Shown: positions 25,822 through 34,550, counted from the stretch's first letter. The stretch is DNA of 64,000 bases from Streptomyces sp. P3 (GCF_003032475.1 NZ_CP028369.1:4712001-4776000), one strand, 5' to 3'. The notes: generated by a model not told the origin, from the sequence alone. A program made the numbers and translations.

Positions 25822-26618
25822 CGTCATCCACCCCCCTGCCCGACGAGAACATCTGCCGCCGCCTGGTCGGCCGCACGGCCGTCGTCACCGGCGCCGGCAG
25901 CGGCATCGGCCTCGCCGCGGCGCGCCGGCTCGCCTCCGAGGGCGCGCACGTCGTCTGCGGCGACGTCGACGAGACCCGCGGCAAGGCGGCCGCCGAGGAG
26001 GTCGGCGGAATCTTCGTGAAGGTCGACGTCACCGACCCCGAGCAGGTCGAGGCGCTGTTCCGGGCGGCCTACGACACGTACGGCAGCGTGGACGTCGCCT
26101 TCAACAACGCGGGCATCTCCCCGCCCGACGACGACTCCATCCTGGAGACCGGCCTGGAGGCCTGGAAGCGCGTCCAGGAGGTCAACCTGACCTCCGTCTA
26201 CCTGTGCTGCAAGGCCGCCATCCCCTACATGCGCCGACAGGGTCGCGGCTCGATCATCAACACGGCGTCCTTCGTGGCGCGGATGGGCGCGGCGACCTCG
26301 CAGATCTCGTACACGGCGTCCAAGGGCGGCGTCCTCGCCATGTCCCGCGAACTCGGCGTGCAGTTCGCCCGGGAGGGCATCCGCGTGAACGCCCTGTGCC
26401 CCGGGCCGGTCAACACCCCGCTGCTGCAGGAGCTGTTCGCCAAGGACCCCGAGCGGGCCGCCCGCCGCCTCGTCCACATCCCCGTCGGCCGGTTCGCCGA
26501 GGCCGAGGAGATCGCCGCCGCCGTCGCCTTCCTGGCCAGCGACGACTCCTCGTTCGTCAACGCCACCGACTTCCTGGTGGACGGCGGGATCTCCGGGGCC
26601 TACGTGACCCCCCTGTAG
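25818..26618 (+). CDS. Short-chain dehydrogenase/reductase
   Basis: A 266-residue classical SDR. The cofactor loop VVTGAGSGIGLAAARRLA lies at about 20, NNAGISPP at about 95, and the catalytic Ser-Tyr-Lys reads as TASFVARMG then ISYTASKGG at about 160. The end FLASDDSSFVNATDFLVDGG is usual. The acidic residue after the second strand (GDVDE) points to NAD(H). GTG 25818 overlaps the ALDH stop as GTGA. In the cluster it could turn the terminal alcohol of a gamma-glutamylated amino alcohol into the aldehyde used by ALDH; this is inference. It is followed by a hairpin at 26621-26636. Confidence 0.9.
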   Translation: MTSSTPLPDENICRRLVGRTAVVTGAGSGIGLAAARRLASEGAHVVCGDVDETRGKAAAEEVGGIFVKVDVTDPEQVEALFRAAYDTYGSVDVAFNNAGISPPDDDSILETGLEAWKRVQEVNLTSVYLCCKAAIPYMRRQGRGSIINTASFVARMGAATSQISYTASKGGVLAMSRELGVQFAREGIRVNALCPGPVNTPLLQELFAKDPERAARRLVHIPVGRFAEAEEIAAAVAFLASDDSSFVNATDFLVDGGISGAYVTPL

Positions 26619-26620
26619 GA

Positions 26621-26636
26621 CCCCGGCGGCCCGGGG
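26621..26636. terminator. Short bidirectional hairpin between convergent genes
   Basis: Arms CCCCGG and CCGGGG with a four-base loop lie between the SDR stop (26618) and the convergent aldolase-like stop (26643). There is no T run, as is common for Streptomyces. It is likely but weakly supported as a terminator. Confidence 0.45.
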
Positions 26637-26642
26637 CGTCGG

Positions 26643-27845
26643 TCAGAGGAACGTGTGACCCTCGCCCCGGTAGGTCGGCACGGTCGCCGTCACGGCGTCC
26701 CCCTCCACGAGATGCAGCACGTCGAACCGTTCGCACAGCTCGCCTGCCTTCGCGTGCCGGAACCACACCTTGTCGCCGATCAGCAGATCGTCGGCGGGGG
26801 AGCCGAGCAGCGGCGTCTGCACCTCGCCGGGGCCCTCCTGGGGGTCGTAACGCAGGCCCTCGGGGAGGTACGGCACCGGGAGCCGGTCGGGCCCGGCCGC
26901 CCCCGAGGCCGGGTAGCCGCCGCCGAGGACGGTCACCACCCCGACGCCGGGCCTGCGCACGACGGGCAGGGCGAACAGCGCGGCCGGACGCCCGCTGAAC
27001 GACGTGTAGTTGTCGAAGAGCCGCGGCACGTACAGCCCGGACCCGGCCGCGATCTCGGTGACCGCGTCCTCCGCGGCGGTGTGCTGCACACTGCCGGTGC
27101 CGCCGCCGTTGACGTACTCCAGGTCCGGCACGACGGCCCGCACCGCGCGCACCACGGCCGCCCGCCGCTCGGCGATCTCCCGGCGGGCGGTGGCCTGCAT
27201 CAGCCGGATCGCCCGGGACCGCAGGGGCCGTCCGGCGACGGCGTCGCCGACCCCGGCGATATGCCCCTCGTACGCCATGATCCCCACCAGCCGGAAGCCG
27301 GGCCGCCGGGCCACCGCCCGCGCCACGTCGGCGACCTGGGCGGGGGAGTGCAGCGGCGAGCGCAGGGCGCCTACCCGGAACCGGCCGCCGAGCAGCTTCA
27401 GCGAGGTGTCCAACTCCAGGCAGACGCGGATGACTTCACTGCCGCCGGCCCGTGCCGCGTCGATGAGGTCGAGCTGCGCGACATCGTCGACCATGACGGT
27501 GACGGCGGCGGCGAGCTTGGGATCGGCGGCCAACTCGGCGTAGGCGCCGCGGTCGGCCGACGGGTACGCGAGGAGGATGTCCTCGAAACCCGAGCGGGCC
27601 AGCCACAGCGACTCGGCGAGGGTGAACGACATGATCCCCGCGAAGCCGTCCTTCGCCAGGACGCGTTCCAGCAGCGTCCGGCAGCGCACGGACTTGCTCG
27701 CGACCCGGATCGGCTTGCCGCCGGCCCGGCGGACCAAATCCTCGGCGTTCGCGTCGAAGGAGTCCAGGTCCACAAGGGCGAGCGGGGCGTCGAGATGGGC
27801 GGTGGCCCGGTCGTACCGGGCCCGGTCGGCGGCGCGCGCAGTCAT
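26643..27845 (-). CDS. PLP enzyme, D-threonine aldolase/D-serine dehydratase-like
   Basis: A 400-residue fold-type III PLP protein of the alanine-racemase-like family (D-threonine aldolase, D-serine dehydratase). PLALVDLDSFDANAEDLVRR is the start of the barrel, IRVASKSVRC holds the PLP lysine at about residue 51, and YVNGGGTGSVQHT and the C-terminal barrel with DKVWFRHAKAGELCERFD supply the phosphate and metal-type ligands. ATG 27845 was chosen over a much longer frame upstream that is antisense to the proline-rich protein. It probably acts on D-amino or hydroxy amino acids; the reaction cannot be told. It is convergent with the glnA4-type cluster and not clearly part of it. Confidence 0.85.
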   Translation of the reverse strand: MTARAADRARYDRATAHLDAPLALVDLDSFDANAEDLVRRAGGKPIRVASKSVRCRTLLERVLAKDGFAGIMSFTLAESLWLARSGFEDILLAYPSADRGAYAELAADPKLAAAVTVMVDDVAQLDLIDAARAGGSEVIRVCLELDTSLKLLGGRFRVGALRSPLHSPAQVADVARAVARRPGFRLVGIMAYEGHIAGVGDAVAGRPLRSRAIRLMQATARREIAERRAAVVRAVRAVVPDLEYVNGGGTGSVQHTAAEDAVTEIAAGSGLYVPRLFDNYTSFSGRPAALFALPVVRRPGVGVVTVLGGGYPASGAAGPDRLPVPYLPEGLRYDPQEGPGEVQTPLLGSPADDLLIGDKVWFRHAKAGELCERFDVLHLVEGDAVTATVPTYRGEGHTFL

Positions 27846-28124
27846 GAAGGAAGCCTGCCAGACAGGATTACCGCAGGGTAGGGGGACGTTCCGGGCTAAT
27901 GCCCCGGGCGCCTCGGACCGGTTCCCGTTCGACCGGCGACAAGCCGTAGAGTGACGCGCACGTACGGAGGAACGGCTCCGGCCGGACAGTCGCGCCGGGA
28001 TGCCGGTCCGCCCGCGCGGGTATGCCTGTCCGCGACGGCGACCGGGTCGCGTCGGCTCGCCAGGGCACGGATCGACGGCCCGCGTACGAGAACGACGGCC
28101 CGGGGACGAGGAAACGGGGGGCGC

Positions 28125-30383
28125 ATGAGCACGGAAGCACGCCGCGCCTCGGTCCCCCCGCACCCGGACGTGCCTCCCCACCCCGGCGTCCCGCCGCGCC
28201 CGAGCGCCCCGCCCCGCCCGGCCCAGCCGCCCGCCCCCGCCCCCGCCCCGGCGGACGCCCCCGACGCGGCGGACCCAGCGACCGTCCGCGCGAGGACCGC
28301 CCGCCCCACCGGCCCCGGCCGGCCGGCGCAGGAGCCCCCGCACCGCCCGGCACCCGACCGTGCGGAACGCGAAGCCGCGCCACGCGCGACGCCCGACCCG
28401 GCCGCACGGCAGCAGTCCGCGCACCGGGCGGCGTCCGGCCCCGGGGCGCCGGCCGCCCAGGACACCGGCACGGCGGAGGAGGGCGGCGTGCCCGCCTCAG
28501 CGGACACCGCGCCCCCCGGCCCCCGCTTCACCACCCTGCGGGCCCCGCACACGGACGCCATGACCCCGCCCCCGCCCCCCGCGTCGGCCCGCTTCCCGGA
28601 CACCCCGCCCTCGCCGATCCGCCCCGCGCGGCCCCCGCGGGGTGACGACACCGCGGTACCCGCGCCGACCGACGAGCGCCCGCCCGCCGTCCCGCGTCCC
28701 GCCCCGCCCCACGACTTCCGCCGCGCCGTACGCCCGGCGAGGCCCGCGCCCCGCCCCGCGGACGGCCGGAACACCACCGACGCGGCCGCCTCACGTCCTT
28801 TCACCACGGGCTTCTTCCGCCCCACCGCCCCGGCCCCCCGCCCCGCGAACCCGGACGCCCCCGGCCCCGCGGTCGCCGAGCCCCCGCGTCCCACGTCCGG
28901 GGGGACTCGGCCCCCCACGGGCGGTGAGCCCCCGCGTTCCCCGGCCGCGGGTACCACTCCCGCCGCCCCCGTCGACGGACCGGACGCGGCCGGCCGGGCG
29001 TCCCGTCCGGCCGCCGGCCGTACCGTCGGCACGGACCCGTTCCGGCCCTTCGACCCGGCCCCTCGGTCCACCGGGCCGGACGACGCCTCCCGGACCACCC
29101 CGCCGGCTCCCGCGCGCCCGGCCGACCGCGACGCCCGGCGCGCCTCGGACCAGCAGGGTCCACGCCCCGCCTCCGCCCCAGCCGACCGGGACGACCCGCG
29201 CCCCGCAGGTCCCGAGGGCACCCGTTCCGCCGCCGGCGCCGCGAGCGTGCACACGTCCGACCGCGCCTGGACGCCGCTGCCCCGTGACTGGGTGCCCGCG
29301 CCCGAGGCGGCCGGCACCGGCACGCGCGGCGGCTTCCCGAAGGCCGCGCAGCCGGACGACGGACCGGCGTGGAGTCCCGCCGCGGCCCTGCGGCAACCCG
29401 ACTTCGCCGCGCCGCACCCGGCCGCGCCCCCCGCCCCGCCCGGGCCCCCCTCGTCCTCCGCGCCGGAGGCTCCGCGGCGGCCCGAGGCCGCCCCCGACGC
29501 GGCGGGCGGACCCGACCCGTCGCTCTCCTGGAGCGCTCCGATGTCCCCGGGCGGCGGCCACGGCGCACGGCGGCCCGTGGTGACGTTCGGGCGGCCCGAG
29601 GGATACCGAGACACCCCCTGGATCCTCGGCAAACGGGGACGCACCGCCGCGGCCGCGGCCTGCGCCGTTCTCGGGCTCGGCCTCATCGGCGGTGCCCTGA
29701 CCGGCAGTTGGCTCGTCGGCGGCTCGGGGGACGACGCCGATCGCAGCGCCTACGTCACCGCCGGCGGCCTGTGGCACAACGTCCCCGTCGACCAGCTGTT
29801 CCCGCCCACGGTGGACGGGCAGGGCGCCGGTCCCGGCGGCGCCGACCGCGCCTGGACGCGGATCGCCGTCGCCCCGGACGGCGGCTGCGCCGACGCCTTC
29901 GACCCGCTGCTGCTGAAGGTCCTCGCCCCGGTCGGCTGTGAGCGGCTGCTGCGAGCGACCTACACCGACGCCACCCAGAGCTATGTGACCACCGTCGGCC
30001 TGCTGTTCACCACGGCCGACGCACCCGCCATGCGCTCCCTCGACGCCCGCGTCACCAAGGAGGGCCTGGCGAAGCGGGCCGATCTGATGCCCCGTCCGTA
30101 CGCCGCGAAGGGCACCGTGGCCGCCGCGTTCGGCGACAGACAGCGCGCCGCGTGGACGATCTCCGTCCTGACGGACGCGCCGGTCGTCGTCTACGCAGTC
30201 TCCGGCTGGGCCGACGGCCGCACCGTGGACACCCCGCAGCCCGCGCCCGCGGCCACCGCGACCGGCGCCACGACCGCCCCCGCCCAGGCGGGACTCGGCA
30301 ACGAGGCACAGGGCCTCGCCGACCGCATCGAACGCGGTCTGCGCAAGACCGTCGTCACGCCGTCCTCGGAGCAGCCCTCATGA
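28125..30383 (+). CDS. Proline-rich single-pass membrane protein coupled to a mycosin
   Basis: A 752-residue protein. Residues 1 to about 490 are low-complexity and rich in Pro, Ala, Arg and acidic residues, predicted disordered and cytosolic. One membrane helix (AAAACAVLGLGLIGGALTGSW) lies at about 507-530. The C-terminal 220 residues are external and fold-like (YVTAGGLWHNVPVDQLFPP, then SYVTTVGLLFTTADAPAMR) with paired cysteines near CADAFD and VGCERL. The family is not recognised, though similar proteins accompany type VII secretion mycosins in actinobacteria. ATG 28125 follows a G-rich site; its stop overlaps the protease start as ATGA, so the two are made together. The first 1.4 kb show strong C-bias from proline codons. 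Confidence 0.8.
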   Translation: MSTEARRASVPPHPDVPPHPGVPPRPSAPPRPAQPPAPAPAPADAPDAADPATVRARTARPTGPGRPAQEPPHRPAPDRAEREAAPRATPDPAARQQSAHRAASGPGAPAAQDTGTAEEGGVPASADTAPPGPRFTTLRAPHTDAMTPPPPPASARFPDTPPSPIRPARPPRGDDTAVPAPTDERPPAVPRPAPPHDFRRAVRPARPAPRPADGRNTTDAAASRPFTTGFFRPTAPAPRPANPDAPGPAVAEPPRPTSGGTRPPTGGEPPRSPAAGTTPAAPVDGPDAAGRASRPAAGRTVGTDPFRPFDPAPRSTGPDDASRTTPPAPARPADRDARRASDQQGPRPASAPADRDDPRPAGPEGTRSAAGAASVHTSDRAWTPLPRDWVPAPEAAGTGTRGGFPKAAQPDDGPAWSPAAALRQPDFAAPHPAAPPAPPGPPSSSAPEAPRRPEAAPDAAGGPDPSLSWSAPMSPGGGHGARRPVVTFGRPEGYRDTPWILGKRGRTAAAAACAVLGLGLIGGALTGSWLVGGSGDDADRSAYVTAGGLWHNVPVDQLFPPTVDGQGAGPGGADRAWTRIAVAPDGGCADAFDPLLLKVLAPVGCERLLRATYTDATQSYVTTVGLLFTTADAPAMRSLDARVTKEGLAKRADLMPRPYAAKGTVAAAFGDRQRAAWTISVLTDAPVVVYAVSGWADGRTVDTPQPAPAATATGATTAPAQAGLGNEAQGLADRIERGLRKTVVTPSSEQPS

Positions 30384-31579
30384 GCCGACGCACCACCGCC
30401 CGCCGGGCCGGACTCCTCAGTTGCCTGCTCGCCTGCTCCGTCGCGTTCCTGCCGGCCGCCCAGGCCCACGCCGACGGCATCCGCGCCCAGCAGTGGGCCC
30501 TGACCGCCCTGCACACCGAGCAGGCCTGGCAGACCACCAAGGGCAAGGGCGTCACGGTCGCCGTCCTGGACACCGGCGTCGAGGCCGACCACCCCGACCT
30601 CGCCGGCAACGTCCTCACCGGCAAGGACCTGGTCGGCTTCGGCGCCGCGCCCGGCGACCGCGCCTGGGCCCGTCACGGCACCGCCATGGCCAGCATCATC
30701 GCCGGTCACGGACACGGCTACGGCGACGACGACGGAGTGCTCGGCATCGCGCCGGAGGCGAAGATCCTCCCCGTCCGCGTGATCCTCGAGGACGGCGACC
30801 CGCAGCGCGCCAAGGCCCGCAACACCCGCGGCAACGCCCTCGCCGAGGGCATCCGCTGGGCCGCCGACCAGGGCGCCGACGTCATCAACCTCTCCCTGGG
30901 CGACGACTCCGCCTCCGCGCATCCCGAACCCGCCGAGGACGAGGCCGTCCAGTACGCGCTGAAGAAGGGCTCGGTCGTCGTCGCCTCCGCCGGCAACGGC
31001 GGCGAGAAGGGCGACCACATCTCGTACCCGGCCGCCTACCCGGGCGTCATCGCCGCGACCGCCGTCGACCGCTACGGCACCCGCGCGTCCTTCTCCACCC
31101 GCCGCTGGTACGCCACGGTCAGCGCTCCCGGCGTCGACGTCGTCATCGCCGACCCGGACCACAAGTACTACCAGGGCTGGGGGACCAGCGCGGCCTCCGC
31201 GTTCGTCTCCGGGGCGGTGGCGCTCGTCAAGGCCGCCCATCCCGGTCTGACCCCCGCGCAGATCAAGAAGCTCCTGGAGGACACCGCCCGCAACGCCCCG
31301 AACGGCGGCCGCGACGACTCCCGCGGCTACGGCTTCATCGACCCGGCCGCAGCGATCAGGACCGCCGGCCGCCTCGAACCCGCGGGCCTGCAGTCCGCGG
31401 CCTACGGCGAGCGGTACTTCGGCTCCGGACCGGACGAGCCGAGGACGGACCACGCCACGTCGAGCTGGGCAGGGCTGCTCGCGGGCGGCGCCGGAGGCGT
31501 GCTGCTGGTGACGGCGGTCCTGCTGTGGCGCGGCCGCCGCGAGCGCGACCCGAACGAGCCCTACGAGGCCGTCGTCTAG
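30380..31579 (+). CDS. mycP: Mycosin-like S8 serine protease, membrane-anchored
   Basis: A 399-residue subtilase of the type VII secretion-associated mycosin class. An N-terminal signal peptide ends near AQAHADG (about 32). The catalytic triad is Asp64 in VAVLDTGVEADHPDL, His99 in ARHGTAMASIIAGHG and Ser270 in GWGTSAASAFVSG, where the usual GTSMA is GTSAA. A C-terminal membrane helix (WAGLLAGGAGGVLLVTAVLLW) at about 365-385 is followed by a short basic tail, so the protease domain faces outwards. ATG 30380 overlaps the upstream stop. Mycosins normally sit in esx loci; here no EccB-E, EsxA/B or ATPase is nearby, so this is an orphan pair with the proline-rich protein. Confidence 0.92.
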   Translation: MSRRTTARRAGLLSCLLACSVAFLPAAQAHADGIRAQQWALTALHTEQAWQTTKGKGVTVAVLDTGVEADHPDLAGNVLTGKDLVGFGAAPGDRAWARHGTAMASIIAGHGHGYGDDDGVLGIAPEAKILPVRVILEDGDPQRAKARNTRGNALAEGIRWAADQGADVINLSLGDDSASAHPEPAEDEAVQYALKKGSVVVASAGNGGEKGDHISYPAAYPGVIAATAVDRYGTRASFSTRRWYATVSAPGVDVVIADPDHKYYQGWGTSAASAFVSGAVALVKAAHPGLTPAQIKKLLEDTARNAPNGGRDDSRGYGFIDPAAAIRTAGRLEPAGLQSAAYGERYFGSGPDEPRTDHATSSWAGLLAGGAGGVLLVTAVLLWRGRRERDPNEPYEAVV

Positions 31580-31647
31580 CCGGACGCCGTCCGCCGGCCG
31601 GAGCGGCGCCACCCGCCGCCGCGGCCCCGGCACACCCCCCGGCACGG

Positions 31648-32703
31648 CTACCCGGCCGCGGAAGAGGAGTCGGACACGGCCGGCGCCGAGGCCGTCGGCG
31701 ACGACCGGGACGTCGGTCCCGCGGCGTCGCCGCCCGCGACGACCGCCACCGCCGTCCTCGCCACCGTCTCCACCAGGGAGATCCCCGCGGCCTGCGTCGC
31801 GTTGCCGTTCGACAGCACGGACACCAGGTAGTCGCGGCCGTCGGCGGTCACCCGGCCGATGCTGTCGACGTCCCACAGTCCGGTCGTGCTGCGGGGCAGC
31901 CAGCCGTTCTTCAGCGCCCACGAGGAGCCGTCGGCCGCGGCCGAGACGCCCCACCGCTGGCCCACGGCGATCCGCCCCATCAGGCCCCGCAGATACGTCC
32001 GCGACGCCTGGCCCAGTTCCGACGTGTCACCGAACACCTGCTGCAGCAGAGTGAGTTGGTCGGCGGCCGTGGTCTGCGTCAGTCCCCACAGCATGCCCTC
32101 GCCGCCCGCGGTGTCCGTCATCCCGAACCGCTCGTTCGCCGCGTCGAGTCCTTCGGCCTTCCCGATGGTCCGCCACAGTGCCGACGCCGAGTCGTTGTCG
32201 CTGTTCTCGATCATCGCGACGGCGTGCGTCTTCTCGGCCGCGGTGAGATGACGGTCCGCGTCCTGCGCCTGCAGCAGCAGAGCCGCCAGGATGTCCACCT
32301 TCACGATGCTCGCCGTGTCGAAGGCGCCCCCGCCGTACACGGCGGCGGCCCCGGAGTCCACGGCGAGCACCGCCACGGACACTGCGGCCTCGCCCGGCAC
32401 GGTCACCGACGCCATCGCCGACGCCAGCACCGCGTCGTAGTCCTCCTCCGGCACCGTCAGGGCCCCCTCTCCGTCTCCCGGTCCGGACGCCGGGACGGAC
32501 GGCGTCGTCGCAGTGCACGACGATACGGCTCCGGTGCGCGGGTGCGCCTGCGTCTTCACACGGACGGTCCCGCCCGCCGTCGCCCCGAGGACGGCTGCCG
32601 CGGCGAGCGCGACCCGCGAGCAACGGACGACGCCGGGAGGGGCGAGCGCGGCGACGGCGACGTGCTCCGGAGGAGTCCATGCCCGCGATGCCGGAGGCGG
32701 CAC
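31648..32703 (-). CDS. Secreted serine beta-lactamase-like protein
   Basis: A 351-residue protein with the penicillin-binding fold of the beta-lactamase2 type. The active-site motif SIVK lies in FDTASIVKVDILAALLL, the second motif SDN in MIENSDNDSASAL. The third motif, normally KTG, reads KNG in ALKNGWLP. A hydrophobic stretch at about 28-46 suggests secretion or an anchor, and the C-terminal 40 residues are Ser/Ala/Pro-rich. GTG 32703 is the only reachable start with this N-terminus and has no clear ribosome site, so the start is doubtful. It may be a peptidoglycan-active or vestigial enzyme and is not a proven resistance gene. Confidence 0.78.
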   Translation of the reverse strand: MPPPASRAWTPPEHVAVAALAPPGVVRCSRVALAAAAVLGATAGGTVRVKTQAHPRTGAVSSCTATTPSVPASGPGDGEGALTVPEEDYDAVLASAMASVTVPGEAAVSVAVLAVDSGAAAVYGGGAFDTASIVKVDILAALLLQAQDADRHLTAAEKTHAVAMIENSDNDSASALWRTIGKAEGLDAANERFGMTDTAGGEGMLWGLTQTTAADQLTLLQQVFGDTSELGQASRTYLRGLMGRIAVGQRWGVSAAADGSSWALKNGWLPRSTTGLWDVDSIGRVTADGRDYLVSVLSNGNATQAAGISLVETVARTAVAVVAGGDAAGPTSRSSPTASAPAVSDSSSAAG

Positions 32704-32829
32704 CGTGTGGATCGTCGGGCGGACGCGAGAGCCGGCTCAGCGGAGACCGGGAATCCCGTGAAAGCGGTCACCCCCGCGTTCCCGGCCCGGCACGAGGGCG
32801 ACGGCATCCCCCCGATAGGGTCGACGACC

Positions 32830-33561
32830 GTGGCGAACAAGAACATTCCCGACCCCGGCTTCTCCGACGACGACGGCTCCGCCGACCCGCGACTGAGCGC
32901 GGCGCTGGCCGCCTGGGCCGAGGACCGCACCGCCGTGGGACCGGTGCTGGAGGCCCTCAGGGGCGCCCGGCTCCTGGTGCCCGTGGTGGCCGTTCTGGGC
33001 GAGGTGGAGGAGGACGAGAACGGGCTGCGCCGCGAGAAGACCAGCGACATGGCCGTGCCGACCCTGAAGGCCGGCTCCCGCACCGCCCTGCCCGCCTTCA
33101 CCTCCACCGACACCCTCGCCCGCTGGGACCCCGGGGCCCGCCCGGTGGCCGTCCCCCTGCACCAGGCGCTGCGGGCGGTCGCGCACGAGAAGGCGGACAC
33201 GCTCGTCCTCGACCTGGCCGGACCGGTGCCCTTCGAGCTGACCGGACCGGCGCTCCTGGCGCTCGCCGAGGGCCGCACCTCCACCGACCCGCTCGACGAC
33301 CCGGCGGTCGTCGCCGCGGTCCGGGCCGCCGTCGCCGCCGGACCGGAGGTCGTCCGCGCCCATCTCGGGCCGGGCGGGGCGGACGGCATCCTCGCCCTCG
33401 TCCTCGACCCGTCGGCCGATCCGGCCGAGGCCGCCCGGGCGGTGGCCCGGCGGCTGGCCGCCGACGAGACGCTGAGGGCCCGCCTGGTGCGAGGCCTCGA
33501 CCTGGCACTGCTGCCGGCCGGTTCCACGCCTTCGGGCGAGCCCCTGTACGTCCGCGGATGA
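32830..33561 (+). CDS. SseB-family protein
   Basis: A 243-residue protein with an SseB N-terminal domain (about 20-135), seen in ARLLVPVVAVLGE, TSDMAVPTLKAGSRTALPAFTSTDTLARW (cited in pieces) and LPAFTSTDTLARWDPGARPV. The C-terminal half (LADPSADPAEAARAVARRLAAD region) is less conserved. SseB proteins are named from enhanced serine sensitivity in E. coli; the molecular role is unknown and actinobacterial members sit upstream of infC. GTG 32830 follows a weak AGGG site; a longer frame upstream is antisense to the beta-lactamase-like gene. Immediately after the stop lies a 15-bp degenerate repeat (33555-33715). Confidence 0.82.
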   Translation: MANKNIPDPGFSDDDGSADPRLSAALAAWAEDRTAVGPVLEALRGARLLVPVVAVLGEVEEDENGLRREKTSDMAVPTLKAGSRTALPAFTSTDTLARWDPGARPVAVPLHQALRAVAHEKADTLVLDLAGPVPFELTGPALLALAEGRTSTDPLDDPAVVAAVRAAVAAGPEVVRAHLGPGGADGILALVLDPSADPAEAARAVARRLAADETLRARLVRGLDLALLPAGSTPSGEPLYVRG

Positions 33562-33715
33562 CCCGTCTGCGGATGACCCGTCCGCCGAGGAGCCGTCCGG
33601 GAGGAGCGGTCCACCGACGGGCCGTTCGCCGACGAGCCGTCCGCGCAGGAGCCGTCGCTGCACGGAGTCGTCCCCGCACGAGCCGTCCGCCTGCGCGAGG
33701 TCCGCGCGGACAGAG
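33555..33715. repeat. Degenerate 15-bp tandem repeat downstream of sseB
   Basis: About ten units of a 15-bp motif near GCCGACGAGCCGTCC start within the last codons of sseB and run to about 33705. Early units are nearly identical (GCGGATGACCCGTCT, GCGGATGACCCGTCC) and later ones drift. The repeat keeps a reading frame period of five codons (ADDPS, ADDPS, AEEPS) that is one base out of phase with sseB. Slippage-type expansion is likely. Confidence 0.7.
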
Positions 33716-33773
33716 CGCTCCGCGCCCCTGGTGTTCCGGAGGCCGGCCCGTCCGTGCCCGGACGGTCTGCGGC

Positions 33774-34142
33774 TCAGCCGTAGACCGGGCCCGTGTACTT
33801 CTCGCCCGGGCCCTGCCCCGGCTCGTCCGGCACGACCGACGCCTCGCGGAACGCCAGCTGCAGCGACTTCAGGCCGTCGCGCAGCGGCGCGGCGTGGAAG
33901 GAGCTGATCTCGGTCGTGCTCGCGTCCAGCAGCCCGGCGAGCGCGGTGACCAGCTTGCGGGCCTCGTCCAGGTCCTTGTAGGTGTCGCCCTCCTCGGTCA
34001 GCCCGAGTTTCACGGCTGCGGCGCTCATCAGGTTCACGGCGACCGTCACGATCACCTCGACGGCGGGGACCTCGGCGATGTCGCGGGTCATCTCGTCGAA
34101 GTCGGGGGAGCCGGCCGCATCGCCGGGGGAGGTGTCACTCAT
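33774..34142 (-). CDS. DUF1844 protein
   Basis: A 122-residue DUF1844 protein, typically found next to infC in actinobacteria. The core PAVEVIVTVAVNLMSAAAVKL and DLDEARKLVTALAGLLDASTTEI predicts a compact helical domain. The C-terminus is Pro/Gly-rich and ends in EKYTGPVYG. ATG 34142 (MSDTSP) is preferred over a GTG three codons earlier. The function of the family is unknown. It is divergent from the translation genes, so the 400-bp spacer holds promoters for both. Confidence 0.83.
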   Translation of the reverse strand: MSDTSPGDAAGSPDFDEMTRDIAEVPAVEVIVTVAVNLMSAAAVKLGLTEEGDTYKDLDEARKLVTALAGLLDASTTEISSFHAAPLRDGLKSLQLAFREASVVPDEPGQGPGEKYTGPVYG

Positions 34143-34550
34143 GCCCCACACGATAGGACCCGCCGCACGCCCTCTTGACAGCAGGAGGCGGGCGGCGGCT
34201 GATTAGCGCCCGCCTGCCCGAGCTGCTAATCTCGTGTAACGACCGGTCGGACACGCGTGCCATCCAGCAGGCGGACCCGGCCCACAAGTGGAGGCTCCGA
34301 ACTCCCACCCGATCGTTCCCCGAGGACGGCGGGTCACCCCGGTCAGGCGGTCCCCATCGTTCCGTACGGACGATGGAATCGCCCGGTAGTGCGCCCCGCG
34401 ATCCTCGCGGCGGTGCTCCGGTAGTGCTTGGAGCCCCGCATGTGATCGTTCGGGGCATTTTTTGTGCGTCGACGTGGTTGAAAACATATCGAACACAGAC
34501 GTTACGTGGCTGTCCGCCAGACTGCCGTGTGGTGCTACCGAGGAGGATCC
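34143..34550. promoter_or_regulatory. Divergent spacer and long leader of infC
   Basis: 408 bp without a gene. A TTGACA hexamer at 34175-34180 followed after 19-20 bases by TGATTA/GATTAG (34200-34206) is the best, though imperfect, promoter. About 300 bases would then be transcribed before infC, with the hairpin at 34433-34463 near the end. A long structured leader suits autoregulation of this operon by IF3 or a ribosomal protein. Confidence 0.5.
34433..34463 (+). terminator. Intrinsic terminator-like hairpin in the infC leader (candidate attenuator)
   Basis: Stem arms GCCCCG (34433-34438) and CGGGGC (34451-34456), a 12-base loop, then A and six T. A run of T is rare in this genome, so the element is conspicuous. 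The left arm can also be drawn into an upstream pairing (GCTCC near 34414 with GGAGC near 34430), giving a possible antiterminator. It lies about 90 bp before infC. Confidence 0.65.

Noticed and set aside
27896..29686. Long minus-strand frame rich in Gly, Ser and Arg
   Set aside because: It is the complement of the proline-rich protein's C-rich codons; no start signal or family features.
30421..33561. 1046-codon frame ending with SseB
   Set aside because: Only the last 243 codons match a family; the earlier part crosses the mycosin and beta-lactamase-like genes out of frame.
33555..33715. Repeat array as a CRISPR
   Set aside because: The units are directly adjacent 15-mers without spacers, and no cas genes are present.
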